Numbered from the stretch's first letter, positions 41,816 to 51,560 are shown. The stretch is 64,000 nt of DNA from Halalkalibacter urbisdiaboli (GCF_002156385.1 NZ_MVJM01000002.1:951816-1015815), one strand, 5' to 3'. Notes: generated from the letters alone by a model not told the origin. A program made the numbers and translations.

Positions 41816-44800
41816 TTATTTCGTTACTTGCACTTTATACGGATGAAGGCTTGTGTTTCCATTACTATCTTGAATATCTACTGTGTACGTTCCCTTTTTC
41901 AGCTTCACGGTCATGTGCTCACCATCACCGCTACCGTAATGATCGACCCTTTGTATAGCCTCACCTTCGCTATTGCGAATCGTTACAACACCGTCTAAAT
42001 CTGATGGAAGGGAAAGCTGAACCGTGTATTCCCCTGCTTCCTTTACAACAAGGCGATGGCTGTTGGTCACTTTCTTACTAGAAGAGGCAACTGGTAAGAA
42101 TCCGGTTGTCTCCCACATCCCCGTTCCAGATTGGATAAAGCCGCGTGGTTCATCACGGTCTGGATCAATCGTCGAGACATCAAGACGATATGGGGCAAAT
42201 GACGTTGGCCCTGTTAGAAACGGCTCATTTGCAACGACAATAAAGTAGCCGGCACCTTTTTTCGCGCGGAACGAGCCACGTAATTCAGTCTCGGTTAGCT
42301 CCATTGGCATGTGAATCGACACGTTCGACTCCTCTTTCTCTGAAAGCTCGCGATCTCCATCCGTGTCCTCAACAATTAACAACAGTGGAACCGTCTGAGC
42401 AAAGAGCTCTTCTGGCAATCCTTGCTTTTGACGATTCGTAGCCTGAAGACTTTCGTAGTGAAATCCAATGAGCTCGTCCTGCTTTGCTGGTTCAACATAG
42501 TAAAAGTCTGAACTGCCTGTCATGGCTAGATTCCCGTTAATCGCATAGCTTGGAACTGGCTTCGCATTGTTAAAGCTATCGTTTTTCCAATAGGAATCTT
42601 CTGGGTTAGCTTTTACGGACGATAACTCCAATTCATATTCATCCAATGAAGGCTGTCCGTATCCTACTTGATTTGAGGTTAAAAAGATGTACGTTTCCCC
42701 TTCCTCAAGACCTAAATATAATTCAGTTTTGTTTACGTTAGAATCATAATACGAATAACCACCACTGAAAGTAATCGGTTGTAATGCTTGCTCTTCGGTT
42801 TCCTCATCGATTTCAACTTTGAATACATCAACAAATGGATTCAAGGTAGCTGTTGTATTCCAGTCAAGATGATAGATACCATTCACCTCTGGCGTGAAGT
42901 GAAAAACATCCTGGTCCCCTGTATATTGAAATCCTGCTCTGAATGGCTCATCTAGCTCCAATGGCTGGCTAGCAAAAATGATTTCCTCTGCTAAAAACGG
43001 ATCAACATAAAAACCAGCCCCACCTAGTAACATATCTAAAATTAATTGTTGATGCTCTCTTCCTGCTTCACGATAATCTTCAAAAATATCTTCAACTGCT
43101 ACATCTTCATCAGCTGGCATATCAACATCAGAATACATCGGGAATCCGTCCTCATCCTTTGAAGGAACCGCCCCTTTTACAGATAATGTGTAAGGGATAT
43201 GCGATGATTTTGGTTGAACCTCTTCCATTTCCTCAAAATAAAGCATATAGGGATCAAACCAAATATCCTCAGCCGTAGTCAGCTCAATGAGATACTCTGT
43301 TTCCGGCATCGTTTCGAACACAAAGGTTTTTGGTACCCCGATTGCTGTTGAGTAATCACTAAACATCGGCATCGCCCCAAAGCCATCATCCTCATAATCG
43401 AACGAAAAATCAGCTGGTATATCTGCATATCCATGAGCATGTTCATCTGCTAAATACACATGAATGCCAACATTTATCCCTGGCAAAGCAGACACATCGA
43501 CCTGAACGCTCTCTCCTTCTTTAGATGTATACCTGAAATAATCGCTATCCCCGCTTTCTCCAGCTAGATAGAGGTTTTCGTCAAGTTCATCTGCTGTTGA
43601 AAAAGGAAGCTCCTCGATTTCAACGGGTTGATTCTTTGTAATTGAATCTTCTTTATAATCCTGCTCCTTTGACAGATTTAAAGTAAACGTATGCTTTCCA
43701 TCCTCGCGGTAATGCTCATTTGGATCCTTTACTGTTACCTTAATACTGCCTGCTTCTTCAACTCTCATTAAATACCCTTCCGCTCTTCCTATCGATGCGT
43801 CATTTACAAGAACAGGGTCATCTTGGCCATTTTCATTTTCAAACTGCAGCTCAAACATAAGATCATATGAAGGAGTTCCTGTCAGTTCAAACTGAACGAA
43901 ATCTCCCGCTTCAACAACAACTTCGTATTGAAATGCTTCGCCTACCTTAGTAAACGCGTCAGCTGCCTTCGCTTCCTGCTCGTCATTCCAAGAAAGTTTT
44001 TTTGAAGTTGTTTCCTGCGTAAACTCCGGTAATTTTTTTACATCATACTCTAACGCTTTAACAGGATCGACCATGCCGTACCCCGAGGTTAAATCATAAT
44101 GACCTGCATTGGATGCGGTCTGCTGAATGATGTATTTCACTTCATATGGTGTTAAATTCGGGTGCTTTGATAAAAGCAATGAAGCAACACCCGCGACGAT
44201 AGGACTCGACATCGACGTACCGGATAACTTATCAAATGTCGCATGCTTATCAACTGAAAATAGCGGAGCATAAACACTATCACCAGGTGCTACAACGTCA
44301 ATTGTCGGTCCATAATTCGAGAAAAAGGCCCGTTCATCTTTTTCATTCGTTGCCCCTACACTAATCACACCAGGATAGGCGGCCGGATAAGACGTTATCG
44401 ACGCTGAGGCATCATTTCCTGCTGCTGCAACAATGACAATTCCTGCTTCAATCGCTTTCTGTACAGCATGCTCAATAATATCGGAAGGGCTGTAGGAGCC
44501 TAGACTCAAATTGATGATATCTACGTCCTGCTCTACTGCTTGTAAAATTCCTTCTGCGATATCGTAATCAAACACAAACATGTCGCGATTAAACACATCG
44601 ATAGAAACAATCCTTGCTTCTGGATTCACCCCGTAACCACCAATGCCGTTCCCCTTTTCCCCGGCAATAATCCCGGCAACATGAGTACCATGCGCATCAG
44701 CTAATGGGCGCTTAAGTGGGTCACGTGAATTAACCTCTGTCTTAATTTGATTTTTCAACTCTGGATGATGACGATTCACTCCAGTATCAACAACACCAAC

Positions 44801-45304
44801 TGTGACTTCATGGTCACCAGCAAGCTGCAACGCCTTTTCAATGTTTAACACATCCAAATGATACATAGCAGAAACCTTTGGATCGGCTGTTGCATACAGC
44901 TCAAACGGCACACTTGCCTGAACCGATTTGACTTCCTTCATCGCTGCATAGTTTTTTGCCACATCCTTTATTGAGGTATCCTCATGGATCGTGACAACAT
45001 CATAGCCTAATTCGGCAATTCGCTTCTTTAAGACCGTTCCAGCTTGTTGATGAGCTTTCGCTGAAATCGGAGAAGAATAACGAACCACAAGGGTATCTTC
45101 ACTCGACATTCGCTTCTCCTGTCCCAACACATTTGCAGAAAGTCGATCGTCTTCTTGCAAATCAAGCTTATCAAGAATTCGACTTTCTGCTTCTTTCCGA
45201 ACCTCTTCGGAATCTAGCATCGCAAAACCTGTTTGCATAAACGTAGAACCAATCAATAGAATACTAAGTACAAAAATCATGACTTTCGTTATGTAGACTC
45301 TCAC
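41816..45304 (-). CDS. Large secreted subtilisin-like serine protease
   Basis: 1162 residues from GTG 45302-45304 with a perfect AAGGAGG site. Signal peptide (to about 28), propeptide-like region (about 40-140), then the S8 domain (about 150-420). The catalytic triad is Asp173 (GVVDTGVNRHHP), His205 (AHGTHVAGI) and Ser364 (SGTSMSSPIVAG), with oxyanion Asn297. A 700-residue, very acidic C-terminal region has several pre-peptidase-type beta domains (FxFTPExxGxYxLDW-like). It has no SLH or LPXTG. The high acidity fits an alkaliphile exoprotease. Secreted proteases of this kind are classic DegU targets, but no DegU site was identified. Alternative role: surface-protein maturation. Confidence 0.94.
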   Translation of the reverse strand: MRVYITKVMIFVLSILLIGSTFMQTGFAMLDSEEVRKEAESRILDKLDLQEDDRLSANVLGQEKRMSSEDTLVVRYSSPISAKAHQQAGTVLKKRIAELGYDVVTIHEDTSIKDVAKNYAAMKEVKSVQASVPFELYATADPKVSAMYHLDVLNIEKALQLAGDHEVTVGVVDTGVNRHHPELKNQIKTEVNSRDPLKRPLADAHGTHVAGIIAGEKGNGIGGYGVNPEARIVSIDVFNRDMFVFDYDIAEGILQAVEQDVDIINLSLGSYSPSDIIEHAVQKAIEAGIVIVAAAGNDASASITSYPAAYPGVISVGATNEKDERAFFSNYGPTIDVVAPGDSVYAPLFSVDKHATFDKLSGTSMSSPIVAGVASLLLSKHPNLTPYEVKYIIQQTASNAGHYDLTSGYGMVDPVKALEYDVKKLPEFTQETTSKKLSWNDEQEAKAADAFTKVGEAFQYEVVVEAGDFVQFELTGTPSYDLMFELQFENENGQDDPVLVNDASIGRAEGYLMRVEEAGSIKVTVKDPNEHYREDGKHTFTLNLSKEQDYKEDSITKNQPVEIEELPFSTADELDENLYLAGESGDSDYFRYTSKEGESVQVDVSALPGINVGIHVYLADEHAHGYADIPADFSFDYEDDGFGAMPMFSDYSTAIGVPKTFVFETMPETEYLIELTTAEDIWFDPYMLYFEEMEEVQPKSSHIPYTLSVKGAVPSKDEDGFPMYSDVDMPADEDVAVEDIFEDYREAGREHQQLILDMLLGGAGFYVDPFLAEEIIFASQPLELDEPFRAGFQYTGDQDVFHFTPEVNGIYHLDWNTTATLNPFVDVFKVEIDEETEEQALQPITFSGGYSYYDSNVNKTELYLGLEEGETYIFLTSNQVGYGQPSLDEYELELSSVKANPEDSYWKNDSFNNAKPVPSYAINGNLAMTGSSDFYYVEPAKQDELIGFHYESLQATNRQKQGLPEELFAQTVPLLLIVEDTDGDRELSEKEESNVSIHMPMELTETELRGSFRAKKGAGYFIVVANEPFLTGPTSFAPYRLDVSTIDPDRDEPRGFIQSGTGMWETTGFLPVASSSKKVTNSHRLVVKEAGEYTVQLSLPSDLDGVVTIRNSEGEAIQRVDHYGSGDGEHMTVKLKKGTYTVDIQDSNGNTSLHPYKVQVTK

Positions 45305-45384
45305 AAAATACCTCCTTCATTAAATACCAACAATCCCATTATAAAGGAAAAAATATGAAATTAATAGAGGTGGGTCTGACTACG

Positions 45385-45424
45385 ATAAAAAAGGCCTAGT
45401 AGCATCATGCGCACGCTACTAGGC
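45385..45424 (-). terminator. Terminator of the Wzz/tyrosine-kinase operon
   Basis: GCCTAGTAGC (45394-45403) pairs perfectly with GCTACTAGGC (45415-45424), then a T-run on the minus strand. Confidence 0.93.
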
Positions 45425-45436
45425 AAGTCAGTCTAT

Positions 45437-46135
45437 CTATTTTTCTGTCGTTCCATAGTAATAGTAGTAATTGTCATTCGTTTTTTCTTTGCTATTTAAC
45501 ACAGCACCGACGATTTTTGCTTTTGCTTGTGAGAGCAGCTCCTTTGCCTTTACAGCACCTTGGCGATCGGTTTTGCCACTGCTAACCACGAGAACCGACC
45601 CATCACAGAGATTGGCAAGAATCTGTGCATCGGCCACCGCTAATACGGGTGGCGTATCAAAGAGGACATAATCATAGTGTCCAAGAAGTTCAGCAACAAA
45701 CTCTTCCATCGCTCGAGAGCTTAATAGCTCTGACGGATTCGGTGGAATGGGTCCACTCGTAATCACATCAAGCTCAGGAACTAACGTCTTCTTAATTGCA
45801 TCTTCAAGCTTAGCCTGACCCGTAAGGACATTTGTTAAGCCTACTCGATTTTCTACACGAAACGTATATTGAACAGTTGGCTTACGCATATCAGCATCAA
45901 CTAAAACAACAGAATAGCCTTGCTGAGCTAGAACAACGGCTAGATTGGCAACCGTCGTAGATTTCCCTTCCGCAGGACCACTCGATGTTAACACAATACT
46001 TTTTATCGCATCAGCTGAAAACTGAAGGTTCGTACGAAGGGTACGATATTGCTCAGAAATCGGTGACTTTGGACTATGGTGGGTAATCAGATTACGAGTA
46101 TTCCCTATATTAGCTTGCCGACTTTGTTTGGCCAT
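45437..46135 (-). CDS. Bacterial tyrosine kinase (CpsD/CapB family)
   Basis: 232 residues from ATG 46133-46135. Walker A GPAEGKSTT (53-61), Walker A' VVLVDADMRKP, Walker B VLFDTPPV and a C-terminal Tyr cluster (five Tyr at 223-227) that is the usual autophosphorylation site. BY-kinases need a membrane activator, here the Wzz-like protein upstream, overlapping by about 26 nt. They control polymer length and export of exopolysaccharide. No phosphatase or glycosyltransferase genes accompany the pair, so its polymer is unknown; the wall polysaccharide is one candidate. Confidence 0.94.
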   Translation of the reverse strand: MAKQSRQANIGNTRNLITHHSPKSPISEQYRTLRTNLQFSADAIKSIVLTSSGPAEGKSTTVANLAVVLAQQGYSVVLVDADMRKPTVQYTFRVENRVGLTNVLTGQAKLEDAIKKTLVPELDVITSGPIPPNPSELLSSRAMEEFVAELLGHYDYVLFDTPPVLAVADAQILANLCDGSVLVVSSGKTDRQGAVKAKELLSQAKAKIVGAVLNSKEKTNDNYYYYYGTTEK

Positions 46136-46841
46136 TGCTGTCACGTCCTTTACCTAAATCACTGTCATCCATTTTTGAAATACTACCGATAACTGGAAGC
46201 TCAAGAAGCTTCTCAATATCCTCTTCAGTTCGAATTGTTTGGTCAAGATACTCAAGTAAAAATGCTAAACCAACAGCACCCATTAATCCAACGACAAACG
46301 CAATGGCCATATTCAGAATCGGGTTTGGCTTAATTGGACTAGGATTTTCCGGTAGCTCTGCATGCGATAACACTACAACATTGTCGACTCGTAGCAAATT
46401 CGAGATTTCTCGCTGAAAGACCGCAGCTGTCGTATTTGCAATATTTGTAGCAAGAGCAGGGTTAGCATCTTCTACACGAATCGTTACGACTTGAGATTGA
46501 CCTTCCTGAGTAACATTAAGTTGATTATTTAATTCATTGGGAGTCTTCTTCAACTCTAGCTCGCTAATGACTTGGTCCAAAATATATGGACTTTTCAAGA
46601 TAACATTGTAGGTTTGAATGTACTTAGAATCGACATCAAAACCGACCGATTGTAGGGCAGATGCCGCACCTGCCGCCTGCTGACTTACTAGAATTTGTGT
46701 CGATGCTTGATAGATTGGAGTAAGAAGGAAAAAACTAACCGCTCCACTCGCACCAACAGCAACTATACTTATTAAGACAATCATGACGATTCTCTTTTTT
46801 AACGTATCAACTATTTCTCGTAAGCTAATTGTTTCTTCCAT
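46110..46841 (-). CDS. Wzz/YveK-type chain-length regulator and kinase activator
   Basis: 243 residues: cytoplasmic N-terminus (ISLREIVDTLKKRI), first membrane helix (about 18-38), an extracellular coiled/beta region with PIYQASTQILVSQQ and YSQTYNVILKSPYIL-like stretches. Next come the Pro-rich motif PENPSPIKPNPILN, the second helix (about 177-197) and a cytoplasmic tail EYLDQTIRTEEDIEKLLELPVIG that activates the partner kinase. It is the first gene of a two-gene unit with the BY-kinase. Confidence 0.93.
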   Translation of the reverse strand: MEETISLREIVDTLKKRIVMIVLISIVAVGASGAVSFFLLTPIYQASTQILVSQQAAGAASALQSVGFDVDSKYIQTYNVILKSPYILDQVISELELKKTPNELNNQLNVTQEGQSQVVTIRVEDANPALATNIANTTAAVFQREISNLLRVDNVVVLSHAELPENPSPIKPNPILNMAIAFVVGLMGAVGLAFLLEYLDQTIRTEEDIEKLLELPVIGSISKMDDSDLGKGRDSNGQTKSAS

Positions 46842-47004
46842 GTATTTAGATCCCCCATGATGGCTGATTTCTATGTTTCATAGGAAGTATACCACATTTT
46901 TTTGACAAATTGTGACCGAATCATCGTAAGTTCGTGTTTCTCGCAACGTAATATCTTCCAATCTTTTTACAAATTGTACCACGTTAAAAATATAAGGTAT
47001 TCAC

Positions 47005-47041
47005 CAAAAAAAAAGGGCAAGCTCTAGCAAATAGAGCTTGC
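47005..47041 (-). terminator. Terminator of the S-layer-like gene
   Basis: GCAAGCTCTA (47017-47026) pairs perfectly with TAGAGCTTGC (47032-47041), followed on the minus strand by a T8 run. Confidence 0.94.
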
Positions 47042-47058
47042 ACCAGAAGCCTTACAAA

Positions 47059-49029
47059 TTATAGAAGGTCACCCTTCTTAAGGAGGCGTTGAATCATCGC
47101 CGCAACTTCAGCACGTTGAGTATCGCCCTTTGCATCAAATGATCCGTTTGCACGTCCCTCAATGATACCAGCTTGAACTGCTTCTTCAACAGCATCAGTT
47201 GCCCAGTTCGCAATCGCTGACTTATCAGAGAATTGATTTAATGATTTAGAAGAATCAAGCGCGCCTTCACGAAGCTCAAATAGCTCAAGAGCACGAGATA
47301 CGATCGTTGCTGCTTCTTCACGAGTAATTGGTGCATTCGGAGCAAATGTTCCATTTTGACGACCAACAATCAATCCAGCTTCAACAGCAGGAAGAAGAGC
47401 ACTCACATACCACTCGCTACCTTGAACATCATTGAATTGGTTCGTATAAGCACCAGCTTCAGGTAAGCTTAAGCTACGAGTTAGCATAGCCGCGAATTCT
47501 GCACGAGTTGTTACACGCCTAGGCTTCACTTCACCATCTTGGAAGCCTTCAATTACGTCACGGATTGAAAGATCGTTAATTGCATCCTTAGACCAGTGAT
47601 TTCCTAAGTCAGGGAACACAACCGGCTCGCGCTCAACAACCACATAGTTACTAAAGTTAAAAGTACCAAACGTTACAACTTTCTCTTCAGCCTTTGTTGG
47701 AACAGCAACAGGCTCACCATCAACGTTGTATACAACTAGGTTTTTCACGTTCGTTACATTATTGACAGGGATAGAACGGAATACGTAGCTATTAAATGCT
47801 TTTACTTCTTCAGACTTGTCACCAGCGTGAACAACGAAAGAGAAGTCAACAATGTCAGAACGAACCTTCAAGCCTTTAGGACTAGCTTCTATACGCTTAG
47901 TTGCTGCTGCAGCTTCTTCAGTTGATGCAGAAGCAACGGAAACTTCAACCTCAAACTCTTCACCTTCAGCAAGATCAAGCAATTCACCTAGCTTAGAAGC
48001 TGTTAATTCTTTAGCAGAAATACTAACACTACCCTTCGCTACGTCAATATCAACGATAAGGTTATCGTTCGCTGCATTTACTAAAGCTTCCAAAGCTGCC
48101 TGTGGAAACTTTAATGAAGAGCTATCTTGAATATTAAAGTTAACACGGTCAGCATTAGCATTATCTGCAATAATTAGTCCTAACTGTCCGCCGTTAACAG
48201 TACCGTCGCTAATTGCGCTAGTAGCGTCTGCAGATACACCAGGACGAGTAGGTACAGCTACTTCTGTATCAGGAGCGATTCCACCGCCAACACTACCACT
48301 ATCAAGTGCTTTGCTAACTGCCTCAATAAAAGCTGCTCTTAGCTCTGATTTTTGAGTTTCAGATAAGCCAACTGCTGTATCTAGTCGTGACTTCATATCA
48401 AATAACTCATTAAACGTTAACCCAGTATGAGTCTTAATATTATTTTCAAGAGTAGTATATTTAGAACTGCTTTCTACTACTTGATTAATATTATCTTCCA
48501 TAAATTTAGAGCTGTCGAAATTCGCCTTACTTAATTCACTTAGTAACTCGGTTATGCTCTTTGACTTCATATGAGCTTCAAACGCTAGGAAGAAATCAAG
48601 GAAATCATCAACTGTTACAGTGCCTTCAAAAATCGTATGAAACTCATCGCTATAATCGCTTCTAAAAGTTGTAACAGCCGAGTTTAAAGCCGTCTTCTCT
48701 GTTGAATATACAATTTCTGCAACCTTTGTTGCAATTTCACTAGCTTTACCAGTTGTCGTTTTCCCATCAATTGTATCTTCTAAGTCACCTAATACGTTAG
48801 ACCAGTTTACATCTCCTAATTCACCTTTTAATGAATTAATTGTGTTCTTATGCGTTACATCCATTTGATCATAAATAGAGACTAACTTGTTTACAAAAGA
48901 ATCAACAGTCACCTCTGACGCCTCAACCACACTTCCCCCAACAGGAACAGTTGCTGCTACTGGTGTAACAACTAATGCTGTTGCGATCATTAGGTTTACA
49001 AATTTCTTGCTAAATGGGTACTTTACCAA
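47059..49029 (-). CDS. S-layer-type protein with C-terminal SLH domains
   Basis: 656 residues. The start is TTG 49027-49029, directly after AGGTGGAGAGAT; no ATG lies near enough. Signal peptide (to about 37, VVEAS), helical N-terminal region (about 40-250), a beta-rich middle (about 290-470) and three C-terminal SLH motifs (about 475-650: WSKDAINDLSIRDVIEGFQDGEVKP and relatives). A strong terminator and an apparent own promoter suggest an abundant protein; it is the best candidate in the window for a SecA2/SlaP substrate and structural S-layer subunit. That is inference; the middle region matches no enzyme I recognise. Confidence 0.88.
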   Translation of the reverse strand: MVKYPFSKKFVNLMIATALVVTPVAATVPVGGSVVEASEVTVDSFVNKLVSIYDQMDVTHKNTINSLKGELGDVNWSNVLGDLEDTIDGKTTTGKASEIATKVAEIVYSTEKTALNSAVTTFRSDYSDEFHTIFEGTVTVDDFLDFFLAFEAHMKSKSITELLSELSKANFDSSKFMEDNINQVVESSSKYTTLENNIKTHTGLTFNELFDMKSRLDTAVGLSETQKSELRAAFIEAVSKALDSGSVGGGIAPDTEVAVPTRPGVSADATSAISDGTVNGGQLGLIIADNANADRVNFNIQDSSSLKFPQAALEALVNAANDNLIVDIDVAKGSVSISAKELTASKLGELLDLAEGEEFEVEVSVASASTEEAAAATKRIEASPKGLKVRSDIVDFSFVVHAGDKSEEVKAFNSYVFRSIPVNNVTNVKNLVVYNVDGEPVAVPTKAEEKVVTFGTFNFSNYVVVEREPVVFPDLGNHWSKDAINDLSIRDVIEGFQDGEVKPRRVTTRAEFAAMLTRSLSLPEAGAYTNQFNDVQGSEWYVSALLPAVEAGLIVGRQNGTFAPNAPITREEAATIVSRALELFELREGALDSSKSLNQFSDKSAIANWATDAVEEAVQAGIIEGRANGSFDAKGDTQRAEVAAMIQRLLKKGDLL

Positions 49030-49098
49030 ATCTCTCCACCTCTTTTAATTAGTTTACACTACTAAACTACTAGTATTATGTAATATTCCGACGCTACC

Positions 49099-49127
49099 AT
49101 AATACTTTAATATTAAAAGATTAGCAA
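49099..49127 (-). promoter_or_regulatory. Candidate sigma-A promoter of the S-layer-type gene
   Basis: Minus strand TTGCTA-N17-TATTAT (4/6 and 5/6), giving a leader of about 60 nt that includes a small inverted repeat near CTACTAGTAG. Confidence 0.5.
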
Positions 49128-49175
49128 TAAATTTACAATTAAAATCGCCAAATTTACCAAATTTTCTACGTATCC

Positions 49176-49907
49176 TTACAATCCAGATGCGCTTATTTCG
49201 AGCTCCTGTCTTTTTTCTACTTTTCGTTTCTCATACGTGCTCTTAAATTCAACTAACTCATCACCAGAATGGCCATTGTCCCTTAGGTCTTTTTGCAGTT
49301 TTTGATATTGTTCGGCAAATTCAGCATCAGATTGAGCTAATAGTTGACTGGCTCTATTACGGTACTTATTTGCATCAATATTCTCTTTGCCATTTTTGAT
49401 AAAATCACGAATCGCTTCATCAATCAATTGATCAATTTTTACATTTTGCCTAAACTCCATTTGTTGAAATGAATTGGCATATTCATTACGAATTTGTGAA
49501 ACACTTTTCGTTGATTGCTTTGAATCTGCGTCTCTATCTAAAGAACGTTGGTTGTTTTCCTTTACTCCTCCGTCATTTGTGTTAGGAGAAGTTGAAGATT
49601 TACTACTCAAACCATTTGCGGCTGAATTCTCTTCAGTTTCATTTAGGTCTTCGCTGCTAGCAGCATATACGCGGTTCCTATTTTCTAGTTCTTCATTCTC
49701 TATACGTTCTGCCGAATCTTCTTCAACAGCATCGCTTTCCTCACCTTGTTCTACCCCATCAGTCGCCACTGAGTCATCATAAGTCTCGTTCTTATCAGCT
49801 GATGTTTGTCGGCTTGTCTCCTCCACACGCTGCTGAAAAGAAATACTTCCAATGACAAGTAAAAGCACGAGCGTGACACATCCACCTATCAACCAGCCTT
49901 TCTTCAT
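49176..49907 (-). CDS. Membrane-anchored acidic coiled-coil protein, unknown function
   Basis: 243 residues. One N-terminal membrane helix (about 6-23, IGGCVTLVLLLVIGSISF), a long Glu/Asp/Ser/Asn-rich low-complexity stretch (about 28-135), then a helical C-terminal domain (about 140-235: FQQMEFRQNVKIDQLIDEAIRDF and YRNRASQLLAQSDAEFAEQY). I do not recognise a family. It is the third gene of a minus-strand group with the VanZ protein and another anchored protein, 146 bp ahead of the S-layer-type gene, so an envelope role is likely. Confidence 0.75.
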   Translation of the reverse strand: MKKGWLIGGCVTLVLLLVIGSISFQQRVEETSRQTSADKNETYDDSVATDGVEQGEESDAVEEDSAERIENEELENRNRVYAASSEDLNETEENSAANGLSSKSSTSPNTNDGGVKENNQRSLDRDADSKQSTKSVSQIRNEYANSFQQMEFRQNVKIDQLIDEAIRDFIKNGKENIDANKYRNRASQLLAQSDAEFAEQYQKLQKDLRDNGHSGDELVEFKSTYEKRKVEKRQELEISASGL

Positions 49908-49948
49908 TCTCCACTCTCCTCTTTTATATCATTCTACAATATTTTACA

Positions 49949-50452
49949 TTAGCGCTTCATGCTTCGTCTAGATAAGATCCGTACTTTAATACGGTACAAA
50001 ATGTGGTAAAAAGCGATCCCAATAATGCCGCCGACTGAATCAAGAATCACATCCTCAATTAACCCTGTTCGTTCTGGATTAAGCGAGTGACGATACTCAT
50101 CACTCATCGCAAATAGAACGACAAATAGAAATGCGAGCAGCACTTGATAGAATAGACGGATCGAGGTAGCACGAAGAAGTCGACTTGCGAGAAACCCTAG
50201 TGTTGCATAGACGACCACATGGGCTCCTTTCCGAATAAAAAATTCAATAAAACCAGCCGTCCCCTTTGTCTCAATGCTGATCAACGACTGAGAATAGGTA
50301 AATTCGACCCAACTAAAGAGCCTCTCAACCCAAGACAAATCCCAGCTCGTAAGCATAGGCCGTAAGTCTTGCTGGCTATAAGGCTGAGACGATGCAAACA
50401 CAATAATCCCTATCCAAGCAATGAATAAACAAGCAGTTACAACAACCTTCAT
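49949..50452 (-). CDS. VanZ family membrane protein
   Basis: 167 residues from ATG 50450-50452 with GGGGAAG upstream; a TTG four codons earlier is possible. Four membrane helices with the VanZ signature: FIRKGAHVVVYATLGFLA and LFAMSDEYRHSLNPERTGLIEDVILDSVGGIIG. VanZ-type proteins are small membrane proteins of mostly unknown function, one of which raises teicoplanin resistance. It is placed between two anchored proteins in what looks like one operon. Confidence 0.9.
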   Translation of the reverse strand: MKVVVTACLFIAWIGIIVFASSQPYSQQDLRPMLTSWDLSWVERLFSWVEFTYSQSLISIETKGTAGFIEFFIRKGAHVVVYATLGFLASRLLRATSIRLFYQVLLAFLFVVLFAMSDEYRHSLNPERTGLIEDVILDSVGGIIGIAFYHILYRIKVRILSRRSMKR

Positions 50453-50481
50453 TTTCTTCCCCAAATCATCACCTACATTTT

Positions 50482-51024
50482 CTAATTCGCCTTTCTTCCA
50501 CCAAAACTCTGTTCCATCATCATTAACTCATAAAGAAATAAATGCGTCATTTGCTCTACTCGCAATTCAATCTCTAATTCAAACTCAAACGCCTCATCAC
50601 GGTAGTAGCCGGCTTCTTCCATTCTGTCTTGCAGGCCTACATATTCAACCCAAAACCAATCTCTCAGCTCCTCCTCAGCCTCAAGTGCCTTAGCTTGGTA
50701 CGTACTAACTAGCTGATAGCTCGTCATATCACCAGGTAACACCCGTTTTACATACTCTTCGCGTGCGGCAAGAAGGAGCTCTCCCATCGTTTCCTCATAT
50801 TCCACTAAAGCCTCCTGAAATGCTGGTATGAACGCTTCCTTTAGTTCAATTAACGTCGTTTCTCGAGGTGTTGCTTCATGATATTCCCACTGCTTTGGAT
50901 GGTTTCTTTGAAATTCCCTTGCCTCTTTTGTCGTTTCTGCAAGCTGCTTATGCCAATACCATTGCCCACTTCCAATGACAACGAGGAAAGCAGCAAAGAC
51001 TAACATCATTATTCTATTTCTCAT
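50482..51024 (-). CDS. Membrane-anchored helical protein, unknown function
   Basis: 180 residues from ATG 51022-51024 (GTAGGAG upstream; a longer frame to 51054 lacks support). N-terminal membrane helix (about 4-21), followed by an outside domain rich in Glu, Trp and Tyr and predicted mostly helical (EALVEYEETMGELLLAAREEY, EELRDWFWVEYVGLQDRM). No family recognised. First gene of the three-gene group ending at 49176. Divergent from 51165. Confidence 0.72.
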   Translation of the reverse strand: MRNRIMMLVFAAFLVVIGSGQWYWHKQLAETTKEAREFQRNHPKQWEYHEATPRETTLIELKEAFIPAFQEALVEYEETMGELLLAAREEYVKRVLPGDMTSYQLVSTYQAKALEAEEELRDWFWVEYVGLQDRMEEAGYYRDEAFEFELEIELRVEQMTHLFLYELMMMEQSFGGRKAN

Positions 51025-51164
51025 AGTTGATTGGGCTCCTACACATCTATTCAACCTCTAATCATACAGGAAAAGGAAGATAGATGGAAGAAGAGCTGTG
51101 ATATGTATTCATTGGGAGGGAAGTGGCGAGGCTTACTACTAGTTTGAAAGCAGGAGGAATGATT

Positions 51165-51560
51165 ATGAAGATTGCTCTATTACTAATGGTGTTAATTCCG
51201 ATCATAACCGTTAGTATCATTAGTAGTCAGACAAACACGGTGCAAAGGGAAATCACAAACCCTTTTCATCGCGTAAATGAACATCAAACCCGCTCTATTC
51301 CCAAAGTGAGTCAAAACCAGAACGAAGAGAGACTAGACGTTGACGGCATCACCTTCTCAACACGTGAAGAGGCGCTCGAATTTGCACTTGAGCACTTTAC
51401 ATTTCAGGAGCTTTTATCTTTTTACGAAAAAGCTCAAGATGGTGTGAACGAAGAAGAAAAACAAGCTATTCATTCCCAACTTGCAGAACGTTTAACGAAG
51501 GAAGAAATAGATGCACTGATTACATTCGAAAAAAAAGAAATGAACAAGCTTCAGAAGTAG
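51165..51560 (+). CDS. Small membrane-anchored protein, unknown function
   Basis: 131 residues from ATG 51165, preceded by CAGGAGGAATG. N-terminal membrane helix (about 1-20), basic linker, and a C-terminal helical domain (about 58-130: ITFSTREEALEFALEHFTFQEL, LAERLTKEEIDALITFEKKEM) of the type seen in secreted Bacillus helical domains. No family recognised. Divergent from the 50482 gene; together they may form an envelope-linked set. Confidence 0.75.
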   Translation: MKIALLLMVLIPIITVSIISSQTNTVQREITNPFHRVNEHQTRSIPKVSQNQNEERLDVDGITFSTREEALEFALEHFTFQELLSFYEKAQDGVNEEEKQAIHSQLAERLTKEEIDALITFEKKEMNKLQK

